DNA from: Prionace glauca
Taxonomy: Eukaryota > Chordata > Chondrichthyes > Carcharhiniformes > Carcharhinidae
Assembly: GCA_037974335.1 (NCBI GenBank)
Contig: CM075760.1
Coordinates: forward strand, 70,082,212 to 70,146,211
Reading direction: 5' to 3'
Length of the DNA stretch: 64,000 bases
Shown here: one piece after another, positions 25,259 through 39,366 of the stretch
How positions within the stretch are numbered: position 1 is the stretch's first letter
How the letters are laid out: each line of letters begins with the position of its first letter
The notes under the pieces: model-generated
Told to the model about the DNA's origin: nothing
What the model saw: the letters and a program-made list of their open reading frames with translations, nothing else
Databases searched by the model: none
Made by a program: the position numbers and the translations under genes

Positions 25259-27695
25259 CTAAGGGGCAATTTAGCATGGCCAATCCACCCAAACCTACAC
25301 ATCTTTGGACACTAAGGGACAATATATTATGGCCAATCCACCCTAACCTACACATCTTTGGACACTAAGGGACAATTTATTATGGCCAATCCACCCTAAC
25401 CTACACATCTTTGGACACTAAGGGGCAATTTAGCACGGCCAATCCACCCTAACCTACACATCTTTGCGACACTAAGGGACAATTTAGCACGGCCAATCCA
25501 CCCTAACCTACACATCTTTGGACACTAAGGAACAATTTAGCACGGCCAATCCACCCTAACCTACACATATTTGGACACTAAGGGAGAATTTAGCACGGCC
25601 AATCCACCCTAAACTGCACATCTTTGGACACTAAGGGACAATTTAGCACGGCCAATCCGCCCTAACCTACACATCTTTGGACACTAAGAGACAATTTAGC
25701 ATGGCCAATCCACCCTAACCTACATATCTTTGGACACTAAGAGACAATTTAACAGGGCCAATCCACCCTAACCTACACACCTTTGGACACTAAGGGACAA
25801 TTTAGAACGGCCAATCCACCCTAACCTACACATCTCTGGACACTAAGGGACAATTTAGCACGGCCAATCCACCCTAACCTACACATCTTTGGACACTAAG
25901 GGACAATTTAGCACAGCCAATCCACCCTAACCTACACATCTTTGGACACTAAGGGACAATTTATTATGGCCAATCCACCCTAACCTACACATCTTTGGAC
26001 ACTAAGGGGCAATTTAGCACGGCCAATCCACCCTAACCTACACATCTTTGGACACGAAGGGACAATTTAGCACAGCCAATCCACCCTAACCTACACATCT
26101 TTGGACACTAAGGGATAATTTATCATGGCCAATCCACCCTAACCTACACATCTTTGGACACTAAGAGACAATTTATTATGGCCAATCCACCCTAACCTAC
26201 ACATCTTCGGACACTAAGGGACAATTTAGAACGGCCAATCCACCCTAACCTGCACATATTTGGACACTGAGGGACAATTTAGCACGGCCAATCCACCCTA
26301 ACCTACACATCTTTGGACACTAAGGGACAATTTAGCACAGCCAATCCACCCTAACCTACACATCTTTGGACACTAAGGGACAATTTAGCACAGCCAATCC
26401 ACCCTGACCTACACATCTTTGGACACTAAGAGACAATTTAACACGGCCAATCCACCCTAACCTACACATCTTTGGACACTAAGGGACAATTTAGCACGAC
26501 CAATCCACCCTAACCTGCACATCTTTGGACACTGAGGGACAATTTAGCACGGCCAATCCACCCTACCCTGCACATCTTTGGACACTAAGAGACAATTTAG
26601 CACGGCCAATCCACCCTAACCTACACATCTTTGGACACTGAGGGACAATTTAGCATGGCCAATCCACCTTAACCTACACATCTTTGGACACTAAGGGACA
26701 ATTTAGCACGGCCAATCCACCCTAACCTACACATCTTTGGACACTAAGGGACAATTTAGCACGGCCAATCCACCCTAACCTACACATCTTTGGACACTAA
26801 GGGACAATTTAGCATGGCCAATCCACCCTAACCTGCACATCTTTGGACAGTAAGGGACAATTTAGCACGGCCAATCCACCCTAACCTACACATCTTTGGA
26901 CACTAAGGGACAATTTAGCTTGGCCAATCCACCTTAGCCTACACATCTTTGGACACTAAGGGACAATTTAGCACGGCCAATCCACCCTAACCTACACATC
27001 TTTGGACACTAAGGGACAATTTAGCACGGCCAATCCACCCTAACCTACACATCTTTGGACACTAAGGGACAATTTAGCACGGCCAATCCACCCTAACCTA
27101 CATATCTTTGGACACTAAGAGACAATTTAACATGGCCAATCCCCCCTCACCTAGACATCTTTGGACACTAAGGGACAATTTAGAACGGCCAATCCATCCC
27201 AACCTGCACATATTTGGACACTAAGGGACAATTTAGCACGGCCAATCCACCCTAACGTACACATCTTTGGACACTAAGGGACAATTTGGCACAGCCAATC
27301 CACCCTAACCTACACATCTTTGGACACTAAGGGACAATTTAGCACGGCCAATCCACCCTGACCTACACATCTTTGGACACTAAGAGACAATTTAACAAGG
27401 CCAATCCACCCTAACCTCCACATCTTTGGACACTGAGGGACAATTTAGCACGGCCAATCCACACTAACCTGCACATCTTTGGACACTAATGGACAATTTA
27501 GCATGGCCAATCCACCCTAACCTACACATCTTTGGAGACTAAGGGACAATTAAGCATGGCCAATCCACCCTAACCTGCACATCTTTGGACACTGAGGGAC
27601 AATTTAGCACGGCCAATCCACCCTAACCTGCACATCTTTGGACACAAATGGACAATTTAGCGCGGCCAATCCACCCTAACCTACACATCTTTGGA
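25259..27695. repeat. Satellite segment 12
   Basis: About 45 monomers. The first half follows the post-A variant order; the second half includes more diverged units ('aatttagcttggcc', 'aatccatcccaacc'). No LINE copy lies inside. Confidence 0.95.
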
Positions 27696-28750
27696 TACTA
27701 GGAGACAGATGGTGGTGGTTGATGGTAAATATTCGTCATGGAGTTCGGTTACGAGTGGTGTGCCTCAGGGATCTGTTTTGGGGCCACTGCTGTTTGTAAT
27801 TTTTATTAATGATCTGGATGAGGGTATAGTTGGGTGGATTAGTAAGTTTGCTGTTGACACCAAAGTCAGAGGTGTGGTAGATTGTGAGGAAGGGTGTCAT
27901 AGTTTGCAGGGTGACTTAGAAAGATTGCAGAGCTGGGCTGCGAGGTGGCGGATGGAGTTTAATGTGGAGAAGTGTGAGGTAATTCATTTCGGTAGGAATA
28001 ACAGATGTGTTGAGTATAGGGCTAACAGGAGGACTTTGAATAGTGTGGATGAACAGAGGGATCTAGGTGTATGTGTACATAGATCCCTGATAGTTGGGAA
28101 TCAAGTAGATCGGGTTGTTAAGAAGGCATACGGTGTCTTGGCGTTTATTGGTAGGGGGATTGAATTTAGGAGTCGCAGCGTCATGATGCAACTGTACACA
28201 ACTCTGGTGCGGCCGCACTTGGAGTACTGTGTGCAGTTCTGGTCCCCACATTAAAGGAAGGATGTAGAGGCTTTGGAGAGGGTGCAGAGGAGGTTTACCA
28301 GGATGTTGCCTGGTATGGAGGGGAGATCCTATGAGGAGAGACTGAGAGATTTGGGGTTGTTTTCGCTGGAAAGAACGCGGCTAAGAGGGGACCTTATTGA
28401 AACTTATAAGATGATTAGAGGTTTAGACAGGGTTGATGGTGATAGCCTTTTTCCGAGGATGGAGAAAGCTAGCACGAGGGGGCACGACTTTAAATTAAGG
28501 GGGGGTAGTTATAGGACTGATGTCAGGGGTAGGTTGTTTACCAGAGGGTGGTGAGGGACTGGAATGCCCTGCCAGCTGCAGTTGTAAATGCGCCTAGTTT
28601 GGGGGCGTTTAAGAGATCTGTGGATAGGTTTATGGACGAAAAGGGATTGGTTTAGGCTAGTGGGTCATTGTTTTGTAACTGGTCGGCGCAACATCGTGGG
28701 CCGAAGGGCCTGTTCTGCGCTGTAATGTTCAATGTCTATGTCTATGTCTA
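27696..28750 (+). mobile_element. CR1 family A, copy 4 (decayed)
   Basis: Has the same junctions as the other A copies. The frame is open at 27691-28254 and again at 28273-28554. The catalytic box reads FAVD (D55V). A TAA replaces the Tyr codon after FWSPH (28252-28254), a stop also found in copy 8. A 1-bp loss near 28540 shifts the C-terminus. Confidence 0.92.
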
Positions 28751-30122
28751 CTAAGGGGCAATTTAGCATGGCCTATCCACCCTAACCTACACATCTTTGG
28801 ACACGAAGGGACAATATATTATGGCCAATCCACCCTAACCTACACATCTTTGGACACTAAGGGACAATTTATTATGGCCAATCCACCCTAACCTACACAT
28901 CTTTGGACACTGAGGGGCAATTTAGCACGGCCAATCCACCCTAACCTACACATCTTTGGACGCTAAGGGACAATTTAGCACAGCCAATCCACCCTAACCT
29001 ACACATATTTGGACACTAAGGGACAATTTAGCCCGGCCAATCCACCCTAACCTGCACATCTTTCGACACTAAGGGACAATTTAGCACGGCCAATCCACCC
29101 TAACCTACACATCTTTGGACACTAAGGGACAATTTAGCATGGCCAATCCACCCTAACATACATACCTTTGGACACTAAGAGACAATTTAACACGGCCAAT
29201 CCCCCCTAACCTACACATCTTTGGACACTAAGGGACAATTTAGAACGGCCAATCCACCCTAACCTGCACATATTTGGACACTAAGGGACAATTTAGCACG
29301 GCCAATCCACCCTAACCTACACATCTTTGGAGACTAAGGGACAATTTATTTTGGCCAATCCACCCTAACCTACACATCTTTGGACACTAAGGGACAATTT
29401 AGCACGGCCAATCCACCCTAACCTACACATCTTTGGACACTAAGAGACAATTTAACACGGCCAATCCACCCTAACCTACACATCTTTGGACACTAAGGGA
29501 CAATTTAGCATGGCCAATCCACCTTAACCTACACATCTTTGGACACTAAGGGACAATTTAGCACGGCCAATCCACCCTAACCTACACATCTTTGGAGACT
29601 AAGGGACAATTTATTATGGCCAATCCACCCTAACCTACAAATCTTTGGAGACTAAGGGACAATTTATTATGGCCAATCCACCCTAACCTGCACATCTTTG
29701 GACACTGAGGGACAATTTAGTACGGCCAATCCACCCTAACCTGCACATCTTTGGACACTAATGGACAATTTAGCACGGCCAATCCACCCTAACCTACACA
29801 TCTTTGGACACTAAGGGACAATTTAGCATGGCCAATCCACCCTAACATACATATCTTTGGACACTAAGAGACAATTTAACACGGCCAATCCCCCCTAACC
29901 TACACATCTTTGGACACTAAGGGACAATTTAGAACGGCGAATCCACCCTAACCTGCACATATTTGGACACTAAGGGACAATTTAGCACGGCCAATCCACC
30001 CTAACCTACACATCTTTGGAGACTAAGGGACAATTTATTATGGCCAATCCACCCTAACCTACACATCTTTGGACACTAAGGGACAATTTAGCACGGCCAA
30101 TCCACCCTAACCTACACATCTT
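28751..30122. repeat. Satellite segment 13
   Basis: About 25 monomers in the variant order that leads to a B copy. Confidence 0.95.
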
Positions 30123-30824
30123 CCCAGCTTGCAGGTGCAGCAGGTGGTCAGGAAGGCGAATGGGATGCTGGCCTTCATAGCGAAGGGGATTGAATATAAA
30201 AGTAGGGAGGTCTTGCTGCAGCTGTATAGGGTATTGGTGAGGCCGCAGCTGGAGTACTGTGTGCAGTTTTGGGCGCCGCACCTGCGCAAGGATGTTTTGG
30301 CCCTGGAGGGAGTGCAGAGGAGGTTTACTAGGCTGATACCGGAGTTGAGGGGATTGAGCTATGAGGAGAGGCTGAATAAACTAGGCTTGTACTCGTTAGA
30401 GTTTAGAAGAATGAGGGGAGATCTCATTGAGACGTATAAGATGATGAATGGGATGGATAGGATAGAGGTGGAGAGACTGTTCCCGCTCAAAAAAGACAGT
30501 AGGACTAGGGGGCACAGCCTCAAGATAAAGGGGGGGGCGGTTTAGAACAGAGTTGAGGAGGAACTTCTTCACTCAAAGGGTGGTGAATCTCTGGAATTCT
30601 CTGCCCGTTGAAGTGGTGGAGGCTGCCTCGCTAAATATTTTTAAGAAACGGGTTGATGGGTTTTTGATAAGAGAAGGGATTAAGGGTTATGGGGAGAGGG
30701 CGGGAAGGTGGAGCTGAGTCACGACAGATCAGCCATGATCTTATTGAATGGCGGGGCAGGCTCGAAGGGCCAGATGGCCTACTCCTGCTCCTATTTCTTA
30801 TGTTCTTATGTTCTTATGTTCTTA
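30123..30824 (+). mobile_element. CR1 family B, copy 5
   Basis: Lacks the ~28-bp internal duplication of copies 1-4 and keeps the ancestral 'gatgggtttttgataagag' sequence, so it is the older form. One extra G in a homopolymer near 30533 ends the frame at 30545 (30129-30545 open). The 3' microsatellite has one more 'tatgttct' unit. Confidence 0.92.
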
Positions 30825-30987
30825 TCTTTGGACACTAAGAGACAATTTAACACGGCCAATCCACCCTAACCTACATATCTTTGGAGACTAAGGGACAATT
30901 TATTATGGCCAATCCACCCTAACCTACACATCTTTGGACACTAATGGACAATTTAGCACGGCCAATCCACCCTAACCTACACATCTT
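30825..30987. repeat. Satellite segment 14
   Basis: Three monomers between B copies 5 and 6. Confidence 0.95.
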
Positions 30988-31689
30988 CCCAGCTTGCAGG
31001 TGCAGCAGGTGGTCAGGAAGGCGAATGGGATGCTGGCCTTCATAGCGAAGGGGATTGAATATAAAAGTAGGGAGGTCTTGCTGCAGCTGTATAGGGTATT
31101 GGTGAGGCCGCAGCTGGAGTACTGTGTGCAGTTTTGGGCGCCGCACCTGCGCAAGGATGTTTTGGCCCTGGAGGGAGTGCAGAGGAGGTTTACTAGGCTG
31201 ATACCGGAGTTGAGGGGATTGAGCTATGAGGAGAGGCTGAATAAACTAGGCTTGTACTCGTTAGAGTTTAGAAGAATGAGGGGAGATCTCATTGAGACGT
31301 ATAAGATGATGAATGGGATGGATAGGATAGAGGTGGAGAGACTGTTCCCGCTCAAAAAAGACAGTAGGACTAGGGGGCACAGCCTCAAGATAAAGGGGGG
31401 GGCGGTTTAGAACAGAGTTGAGGAGGAACTTCTTCACTCAAAGGGTGGTGAATCTCTGGAATTCTCTGCCCGTTGAAGTGGTGGAGGCTGCCTCGCTAAA
31501 TATTTTTAAGAAACGGGTTGATGGGTTTTTGATAAGAGAAGGGATTAAGGGTTATGGGGAGAGGGCGGGAAGGTGGAGCTGAGTCACGACAGATCAGCCA
31601 TGATCTTATTGAATGGCGGGGCAGGCTCGAAGGGCCAGATGGCCTACTCCTGCTCCTATTTCTTATGTTCTTATGTTCTTATGTTCTTA
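30988..31689 (+). mobile_element. CR1 family B, copy 6
   Basis: A tandem duplicate of copy 5 at +865 bp with the same extra G and the same open frame (30994-31410). Confidence 0.92.
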
Positions 31690-32015
31690 TCTTTGGACAC
31701 TAAGAGACAATTTAACACGGCCAATCCACCCTAACCTACACATCTTTGGACACTAAGGGACAATTTAGCATGGCCCATCCACCTTAACCTACACATCTTT
31801 GGACACTAAGGGACAATTTATTATGGCCAATCCACCCTAACCTACACATCTTTGGAGACTAAGGGACAATTTAGCATGGCCAATCCACCCTAACCTGCAC
31901 ATCTTTGGACACTGAGGGACAATTTAGCACGGCCAATCCACCCTAACCTGCACATCTTTGGACACTAATGGACAATTTAGCATGGCCAATCCACCCTAAC
32001 CTACACATCTTTGGA
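31690..32015. repeat. Satellite segment 15
   Basis: Six monomers, the shortest B-to-A spacing in the array. Confidence 0.95.
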
Positions 32016-33071
32016 TACTAGGAGACAGGGGGTGGTGGTTGATGGTAAATATTCGTCATGGAGTTCGGTTACGAGTGGTGTGCCTCAGGGATCTGTTTTG
32101 GGGCCACTGCTGTTTGTAATTTTTATTAATGATCTGGATGAGGGTATAGTTGGGTGGATTAGTAAGTTTGCTGATGACACCAAAGTCGGAGGTGTGGTAG
32201 ATTGTGAGGAAGGGTGTCATAGTTTGCAGGGTGACTTAGAAAGGTTGCAGAGCTGGGCTGCGAGGTGGCGGATGGAGTTTAATGTGGAGAAGTGTGAGGT
32301 AATTCATTTCGGTAGGAATAACAGATGTGTTGAGTATAGGGCTAACGGGAGGACTTTGAATAGTGTGGATGAACAGAGGGATCTAGGTGTATGTGTACAT
32401 AGATCCCTGAAAGTTGGGAATCAAGTAGATAGGGTTGTTAAGAAGGCATACGGTGTCTTGGCGTTTATTGGTAGGGGGATTGAATTTAGGAGTCGCAGCG
32501 TCATGATGCAACTGTACACAACTCTGGTGCGGCCGCACTTGGAGTACTGTGTGCAGTTCTGGTCCCCACATTACAGGAAGGATGTAGAGGCTTTGGAGAG
32601 GGTGCAGAGGAGGTTTACCAGGATGTTGCCTGGTATGGAGGGGAGATCCTATGAGGAGAGACTGAGAGATTTGGGGTTGTTTTCGCTGGAAAGAAGGCGG
32701 CTAAGAGGGGACCTTATTGAAACTTATAAGATGATTAGAGGTTTAGACAGGGTAGATAGTGATAGCCTTTTTCCTAGGATGGAGAAAGCTAGCACGAGGG
32801 GGCACGACTTTAAATTAAGGGGGGGTAGTTATAGGACTGATGTCAGGGGTAGGTTGTTTACCCAGAGGGTGGTGAGGGACTGGAATGCCCTGCCAGCTGC
32901 AGTTGTAAATGCGCCTAGTTTGGGGGCGTTTAAGAGATCTGTGGATAGGTTTATGGACGAAAAGGGATTGGTTTAGGCTAGTGGGTCATTGTTTTGTAAC
33001 TGGTCGGTGCAACATCGTGGGCCGAAGGGCCTGTTCTGCGCTGTAATGTTCTATGTCTATGTCTATGTCTA
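32016..33071 (+). mobile_element. CR1 family A, copy 5 (321-codon open frame)
   Basis: Open at 32011-32976 with an intact FADD box and 'aaagtcggagg' (TKVGG, against TKFGG in copies 1-3, 6 and 7). It has 'agggggtggtgg' where copies 1-4 have 'agatggtggtgg', so the first ATG is lost. Confidence 0.93.
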
Positions 33072-35242
33072 CTAAGGGGCAATTTAGCATGGCCAATCCA
33101 CCCTAACCTACACATCTTTGGACGCTAAGGGACAATTTATTATGGCCAATCCACCCTAACCTACACATCTTTGGACACTAAGGGACAATTTATTATGGCC
33201 AATCCACCCTAACCTACACATCTTTGGACACTAAGGGACAATTTAGCACAGCCAATCCACCCTAACCTACACATCTTTGGACACTAAGGGACAATTTATC
33301 ATGGCCAATCCACCCTAACCTACACATCTTTGGACACTAAGAGACAATTTATTATGGCCAATCCACCCTAACCTACACATCTTTGGACACTAAGGGGCAA
33401 TTTAGCACGGCCAATCCACCCTAACCTACACATCTTTGGACACGAAGGGACAATTTAGCACGGCCAATCCACCCAAACCTACACATATTTGGACACTAAG
33501 GGACAATTTAGCATGGCCAATCCACCCTAACCTACATATCTTTCGACACTAAGAGACAATTTAACACGGCCAATCCCCCCTAACCTACACATCTTTGGAC
33601 ACTAAGGGACAATTTAGAACGGCCAATCCACCCTAACATGCACATATTTGGACACTAAGGGACAATTTAGCACAGCCAATCCACCCTAACCTACAAATCT
33701 TTGGACACTAAGGGACAATTTAGCACAGCCAATCCACCCTGACATACACATCTTTGGACACTAAGAGACAATTTAACACGGCCAATCCACCCTAACCTAC
33801 ACATCTTTGGACACTAAGGGACAATTTAGCACGACCAATCCACCCTAACCTGCACATCTTTGGACACTAAGGGACAATTTAGCACGGCCAATCCACCCTA
33901 ACCTGCACATCTTTGGACACTAAGGGACAATTTAGCACGGCCAATCCACCCTAACCTACACATCTTTGGACACTGAGGGACAATTTAGCATGGCCAATCC
34001 ACCTTAACCTACACATCTTTGGACACTAAGGGACAATTTAGCACGGCCAATCCACCCTAACCTACACATCTTTGGACACTAAGGGACAATGTAGCACGGC
34101 CAATCCACCCTAACCTACACATCTTTGGACACTAAGGGACAATTTAGCACGGCCAATCCACCCTAGCCTGCACATCTTTGGACAATAAGGGACAATTTAG
34201 CAGGGCCAATCCACCCTAACCTACACATCTTTGGACACTAAGGGACAATTTAGCTTGGCCAATCCACCTTAACCTACACATCTTTGGACACTAAGGGACA
34301 ATTTAGCACGGCCAATCCACCCTAACCTACACATCTTTGGACACTAAGGGACTATTTAGCACGGCCAATCCACCCTAACCTACACATCTTTGGACACTAA
34401 GGGACAATTTAGCACGGCCAATCCACCCTAACCTACATATCTTTGGACACTAAGAGACAATTTAACACGGCCAATCCCCCCTAACCTACACATCTTTGGA
34501 CACTAAGGGACAATTTAGAACGGCCAATCCACCCTAACCTGCACATATTTGGACACTAAGGGACAATTTAGCACAGCCAATCCACCCTAACCTACACATC
34601 TTTGGACACTAAGGGACAATTTAGCACAGCCAATCCACCCTAACCTACACATCTTTGGACACTAAGGGACAATTTAGCACGGCCAATCCACCCTGACCTA
34701 CACATCTTTGGACACTAAGAGACAATTTAACACGGCCAATCCACCCTAACCTCCACATCTTTGGACACTAAGGGACAATTTAGCACGGCCAATCCACCGT
34801 AACCTGCACATCTTTGGACACTAAGGGACAATTTAGCACGGCCAATCCACCCTAACCTACACATCTCTGGACACTAAGGGACAATTTAGCATGGCCAATC
34901 CACCTTAACCTACACATCTTTGGACACTAAGGGACAATTTAGCACGGCCAATCCACCCTAACCTACACATCTTTGGAGACTAAGGGACAATTTATTATGG
35001 CCAATCCACCCTAACCTACACATCTTTGGAGACTAAGGGACAATTTATTATGGCCAATCCACCCTATCCTACACATCTTTGGAGACTAAGGGACAATTAA
35101 GCATGGCCAATCCACCCTAACCTGCACATCTTTGGACACTGAGGGACAATTTAGCACGGCCAATCCACCCTAACCTGCACATCTTTGGACACTAATGGAC
35201 AATTTAGCACGGCCAATCCACCCTAACCTACACATCTTTGGA
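33072..35242. repeat. Satellite segment 16
   Basis: About 40 monomers. From about 33,350 onward it forms the first unit of a 3,068-bp tandem duplication. Confidence 0.95.
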
Positions 35243-36298
35243 TACTAGGAGACAGATGGTGGTGGTTGATGGTAAATATTCGTCATGGAGTTCGGTTACG
35301 AGTGGTGTGCCTCAGGGATCTGTTTTGGGGCCACTGCTGTTTGTAATTTTTATTAATGATCTGGATGAGGGTATAGTTGGGTGGATTAGTAAGTTTGCTG
35401 ATGACACCAAATTCGGAGGTGTGGTAGATTGTGAGGAAGGGTGTCATAGTTTGCAGGGTGACTGAGAAAGGTTGCAGAGCTGGGCTGCGAGGTGGCGGAT
35501 GGAGTTTAATGTGGAGAAGTGTGAGGTAATTCATTTCGGTAGGAATAACAGATGTGTTGAGTATAGGGCTAACAGGAGGACTTTGAATAGTGTGGATGAA
35601 CAGAGGGATCTAGGTGTATGTGTACATAGATCCCTGAAAGTTGGGAATCAAGTAGATAGGGTTGTTAAGAAGGCATACGGTGTCTTGGCGTTTATTGGTA
35701 GGGGGATTGAATTTAGGAGTCGCAGCGTCATGATGCAACTGTACACAACTCTGGTGCGGCCGCACTTGGAGTACTGTGTGCAGTTCTGGTCCCCACATTA
35801 CAGGAAGGATGTAGAGGCTTTGGAGAGGGTGCAGAGGAGGTTTACCAGGATGTTGCCTGGTATGGAGGGGAGATCCTATGAGGAGAGACTGAGAGATTTG
35901 GGGTTGTTTTCGCTGGAAAGAAGGCGGCTAAGAGGGGACCTTATTGAAACTTATAAGATGATTAGAGGTTTAGACAGGGTGGATGGTGATAGCCTTTTTC
36001 CGAGGATGGAGAAAGCTAGCACGAGGGGGCACGACTTTAAATTAAGGGGGGGTAGTTATAGGACTGATGTCAGGGGTAGGTTGTTTACCCAGAGGGTGGT
36101 GAGGGACTGGAATGCCCTGCCAGCTGCAGTTGTAAATGCGCCTAGTTTGGGGGCGTTTAAGAGATCTGTGGATAGGTTTATGGACGAAAAGGGATTGGTT
36201 TAGGCTAGTGGGTCATTGTTTTGTAACTGGTCGGCGCAACATCGTGGGCCGAAGGGCCTGTTCTGCGCTGTAATGTTCTATGTCTATGTCTATGTCTA
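35243..36298 (+). mobile_element. CR1 family A, copy 6 (one stop)
   Basis: The frame is cut by a TGA at 35463-35465 ('ggtgactgagaaagg' for 'ggtgacttagaaagg') between open pieces 35238-35465 and 35472-36203. The FADD box is intact. Copy 7 has the same stop. Confidence 0.92.
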
Positions 36299-38310
36299 CT
36301 AAGGGGCAATTTAGCATGGCCAATCCACCCAAACCTACACATCTTTGGACACTAAGGGACAATATATTATGGCCAATCCACCCTAACCTACACATCTTTG
36401 GACACTAAGAGACAATTTATTATGGCCAATCCACCCTAACCTACACATCTTTGGACACTAAGGGGCAATTTAGCACGGCCAATCCACCCTAACCTACACA
36501 TCTTTGGACACGAAGGGACAATTTAGCACGGCCAATCCACCCAAACCTACACATATTTGGACACTAAGGGACAATTTAGCATGGCCAATCCACCCTAACC
36601 TACATATCTTTCGACACTAAGAGACAATTTAACACGGCCAATCCCCCCTAACCTACACATCTTCGGACACTAAGGGACAATTTAGAACGGCCAATCCACC
36701 CTAACATGCACATATTTGGACACTAAGGGACAATTTAGCACAGCCAATCCACCCTAACCTACAAATCTTTGGACACTAAGGGACAATTTAGCACAGCCAA
36801 TCCACCCTGACATACACATCTTTGGACACTAAGAGACAATTTAACACGGCCAATCCACCCTAACCTACACATCTTTGGACACTAAGGGACAATTTAGCAC
36901 GACCAATCCACCCTAACCTGCACATCTTTGGACACTAAGGGACAATTTAGCACGGCCAATCCACCCTAACCTGCACATCTTTGGACACTAAGGGACAATT
37001 TAGCACGGCCAATCCACCCTAACCTACACATCTTTGGACACTGAGGGACAATTTAGCATGGCCAATCCACCTTAACCTACACATCTTTGGACACTAAGGG
37101 ACAATTTAGCACGGCCAATCCACCCTAACCTACACATCTTTGGACACTAAGGGACAATGTAGCACGGCCAATCCACCCTAACCTACACATCTTTGGACAC
37201 TAAGGGACAATTTAGCACGGCCAATCCACCCTAGCCTGCACATCTTTGGACAGTAAGGGACAATTTAGCAGGGCCAATCCACCCTAACCTACACATCTTT
37301 GGACACTAAGGGACAATTTAGCTTGGCCAATCCACCTTAACCTACACATCTTTGGACACTAAGGGACAATTTAGCACGGCCAATCCACCCTAACCTACAC
37401 ATCTTTGGACACTAAGGGACTATTTAGCACGGCCAATCCACCCTAACCTACACATCTTTGGACACTAAGGGACAATTTAGCACGGCCAATCCACCCTAAC
37501 CTACATATCTTTGGACACTAAGAGACAATTTAACACGGCCAATCCCCCCTAACCTACACATCTTTGGACACTAAGGGACAATTTAGAACGGCCAATCCAC
37601 CCTAACCTGCACATATTTGGACACTAAGGGACAATTTAGCACGGCCAATCCACCCTAACCTACACATCTTTGGACACTAAGGGACAATTTAGCACAGCCA
37701 ATCCACCCTAACCTACACATCTTTGGACACTAAGGGACAATTTAGCACGGCCAATCCACCCTGACCTACACATCTTTGGACACTAAGAGACAATTTAACA
37801 CGGCCAATCCACCCTAACCTCCACATCTTTGGACACTAAGGGACAATTTAGCACGGCCAATCCACCGTAACCTGCACATCTTTGGACACTAAGGGACAAT
37901 TTAGCACGGCCAATCCACCCTAACCTACACATCTTTGGACACTAAGGGACAATTTAGCATGGCCAATCCACCTTAACCTACACATCTTTGGACACTAAGG
38001 GACAATTTAGCACGGCCAATCCACCCTAACCTACACATCTTTGGAGACTAAGGGACAATTTATTATGGCCAATCCACCCTAACCTACACATCTTTGGAGA
38101 CTAAGGGACAATTTATTATGGCCAATCCACCCTATCCTACACATCTTTGGAGACTAAGGGACAATTAAGCATGGCCAATCCACCCTAACCTGCACATCTT
38201 TGGACACTGAGGGACAATTTAGCACGGCCAATCCACCCTAACCTGCACATCTTTGGACACTAATGGACAATTTAGCACGGCCAATCCACCCTAACCTACA
38301 CATCTTTGGA
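36299..38310. repeat. Satellite segment 17
   Basis: About 37 monomers. From about 36,420 it repeats segment 16 at +3,068 almost base for base (one visible difference is 'cagtaaggg' at 37251 for 'caataaggg'). Confidence 0.95.
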
Positions 38311-39366
38311 TACTAGGAGACAGATGGTGGTGGTTGATGGTAAATATTCGTCATGGAGTTCGGTTACGAGTGGTGTGCCTCAGGGATCTGTTTTGGGGCC
38401 ACTGCTGTTTGTAATTTTTATTAATGATCTGGATGAGGGTATAGTTGGGTGGATTAGTAAGTTTGCTGATGACACCAAATTCGGAGGTGTGGTAGATTGT
38501 GAGGAAGGGTGTCATAGTTTGCAGGGTGACTGAGAAAGGTTGCAGAGCTGGGCTGCGAGGTGGCGGATGGAGTTTAATGTGGAGAAGTGTGAGGTAATTC
38601 ATTTCGGTAGGAATAACAGATGTGTTGAGTATAGGGCTAACAGGAGGACTTTGAATAGTGTGGATGAACAGAGGGATCTAGGTGTATGTGTACATAGATC
38701 CCTGAAAGTTGGGAATCAAGTAGATAGGGTTGTTAAGAAGGCATACGGTGTCTTGGCGTTTATTGGTAGGGGGATTGAATTTAGGAGTCGCAGCGTCATG
38801 ATGCAACTGTACACAACTCTGGTGCGGCCGCACTTGGAGTACTGTGTGCAGTTCTGGTCCCCACATTACAGGAAGGATGTAGAGGCTTTGGAGAGGGTGC
38901 AGAGGAGGTTTACCAGGATGTTGCCTGGTATGGAGGGGAGATCCTATGAGGAGAGACTGAGAGATTTGGGGTTGTTTTCGCTGGAAAGAAGGCGGCTAAG
39001 AGGGGACCTTATTGAAACTTATAAGATGATTAGAGGTTTAGACAGGGTGGATGGTGATAGCCTTTTTCCGAGGATGGAGAAAGCTAGCACGAGGGGGCAC
39101 GACTTTAAATTAAGGGGGGGTAGTTATAGGACTGATGTCAGGGGTAGGTTGTTTACCCAGAGGGTGGTGAGGGACTGGAATGCCCTGCCAGCTGCAGTTG
39201 TAAATGCGCCTAGTTTGGGGGCGTTTAAGAGATCTGTGGATAGGTTTATGGACGAAAAGGGATTGGTTTAGGCTAGTGGGTCATTGTTTTGTAACTGGTC
39301 GGCGCAACATCGTGGGCCGAAGGGCCTGTTCTGCGCTGTAATGTTCTATGTCTATGTCTATGTCTA
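38311..39366 (+). mobile_element. CR1 family A, copy 7 (one stop)
   Basis: The +3,068 duplicate of copy 6 with the same internal TGA. Open pieces are 38306-38533 and 38540-39271. Confidence 0.92.
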
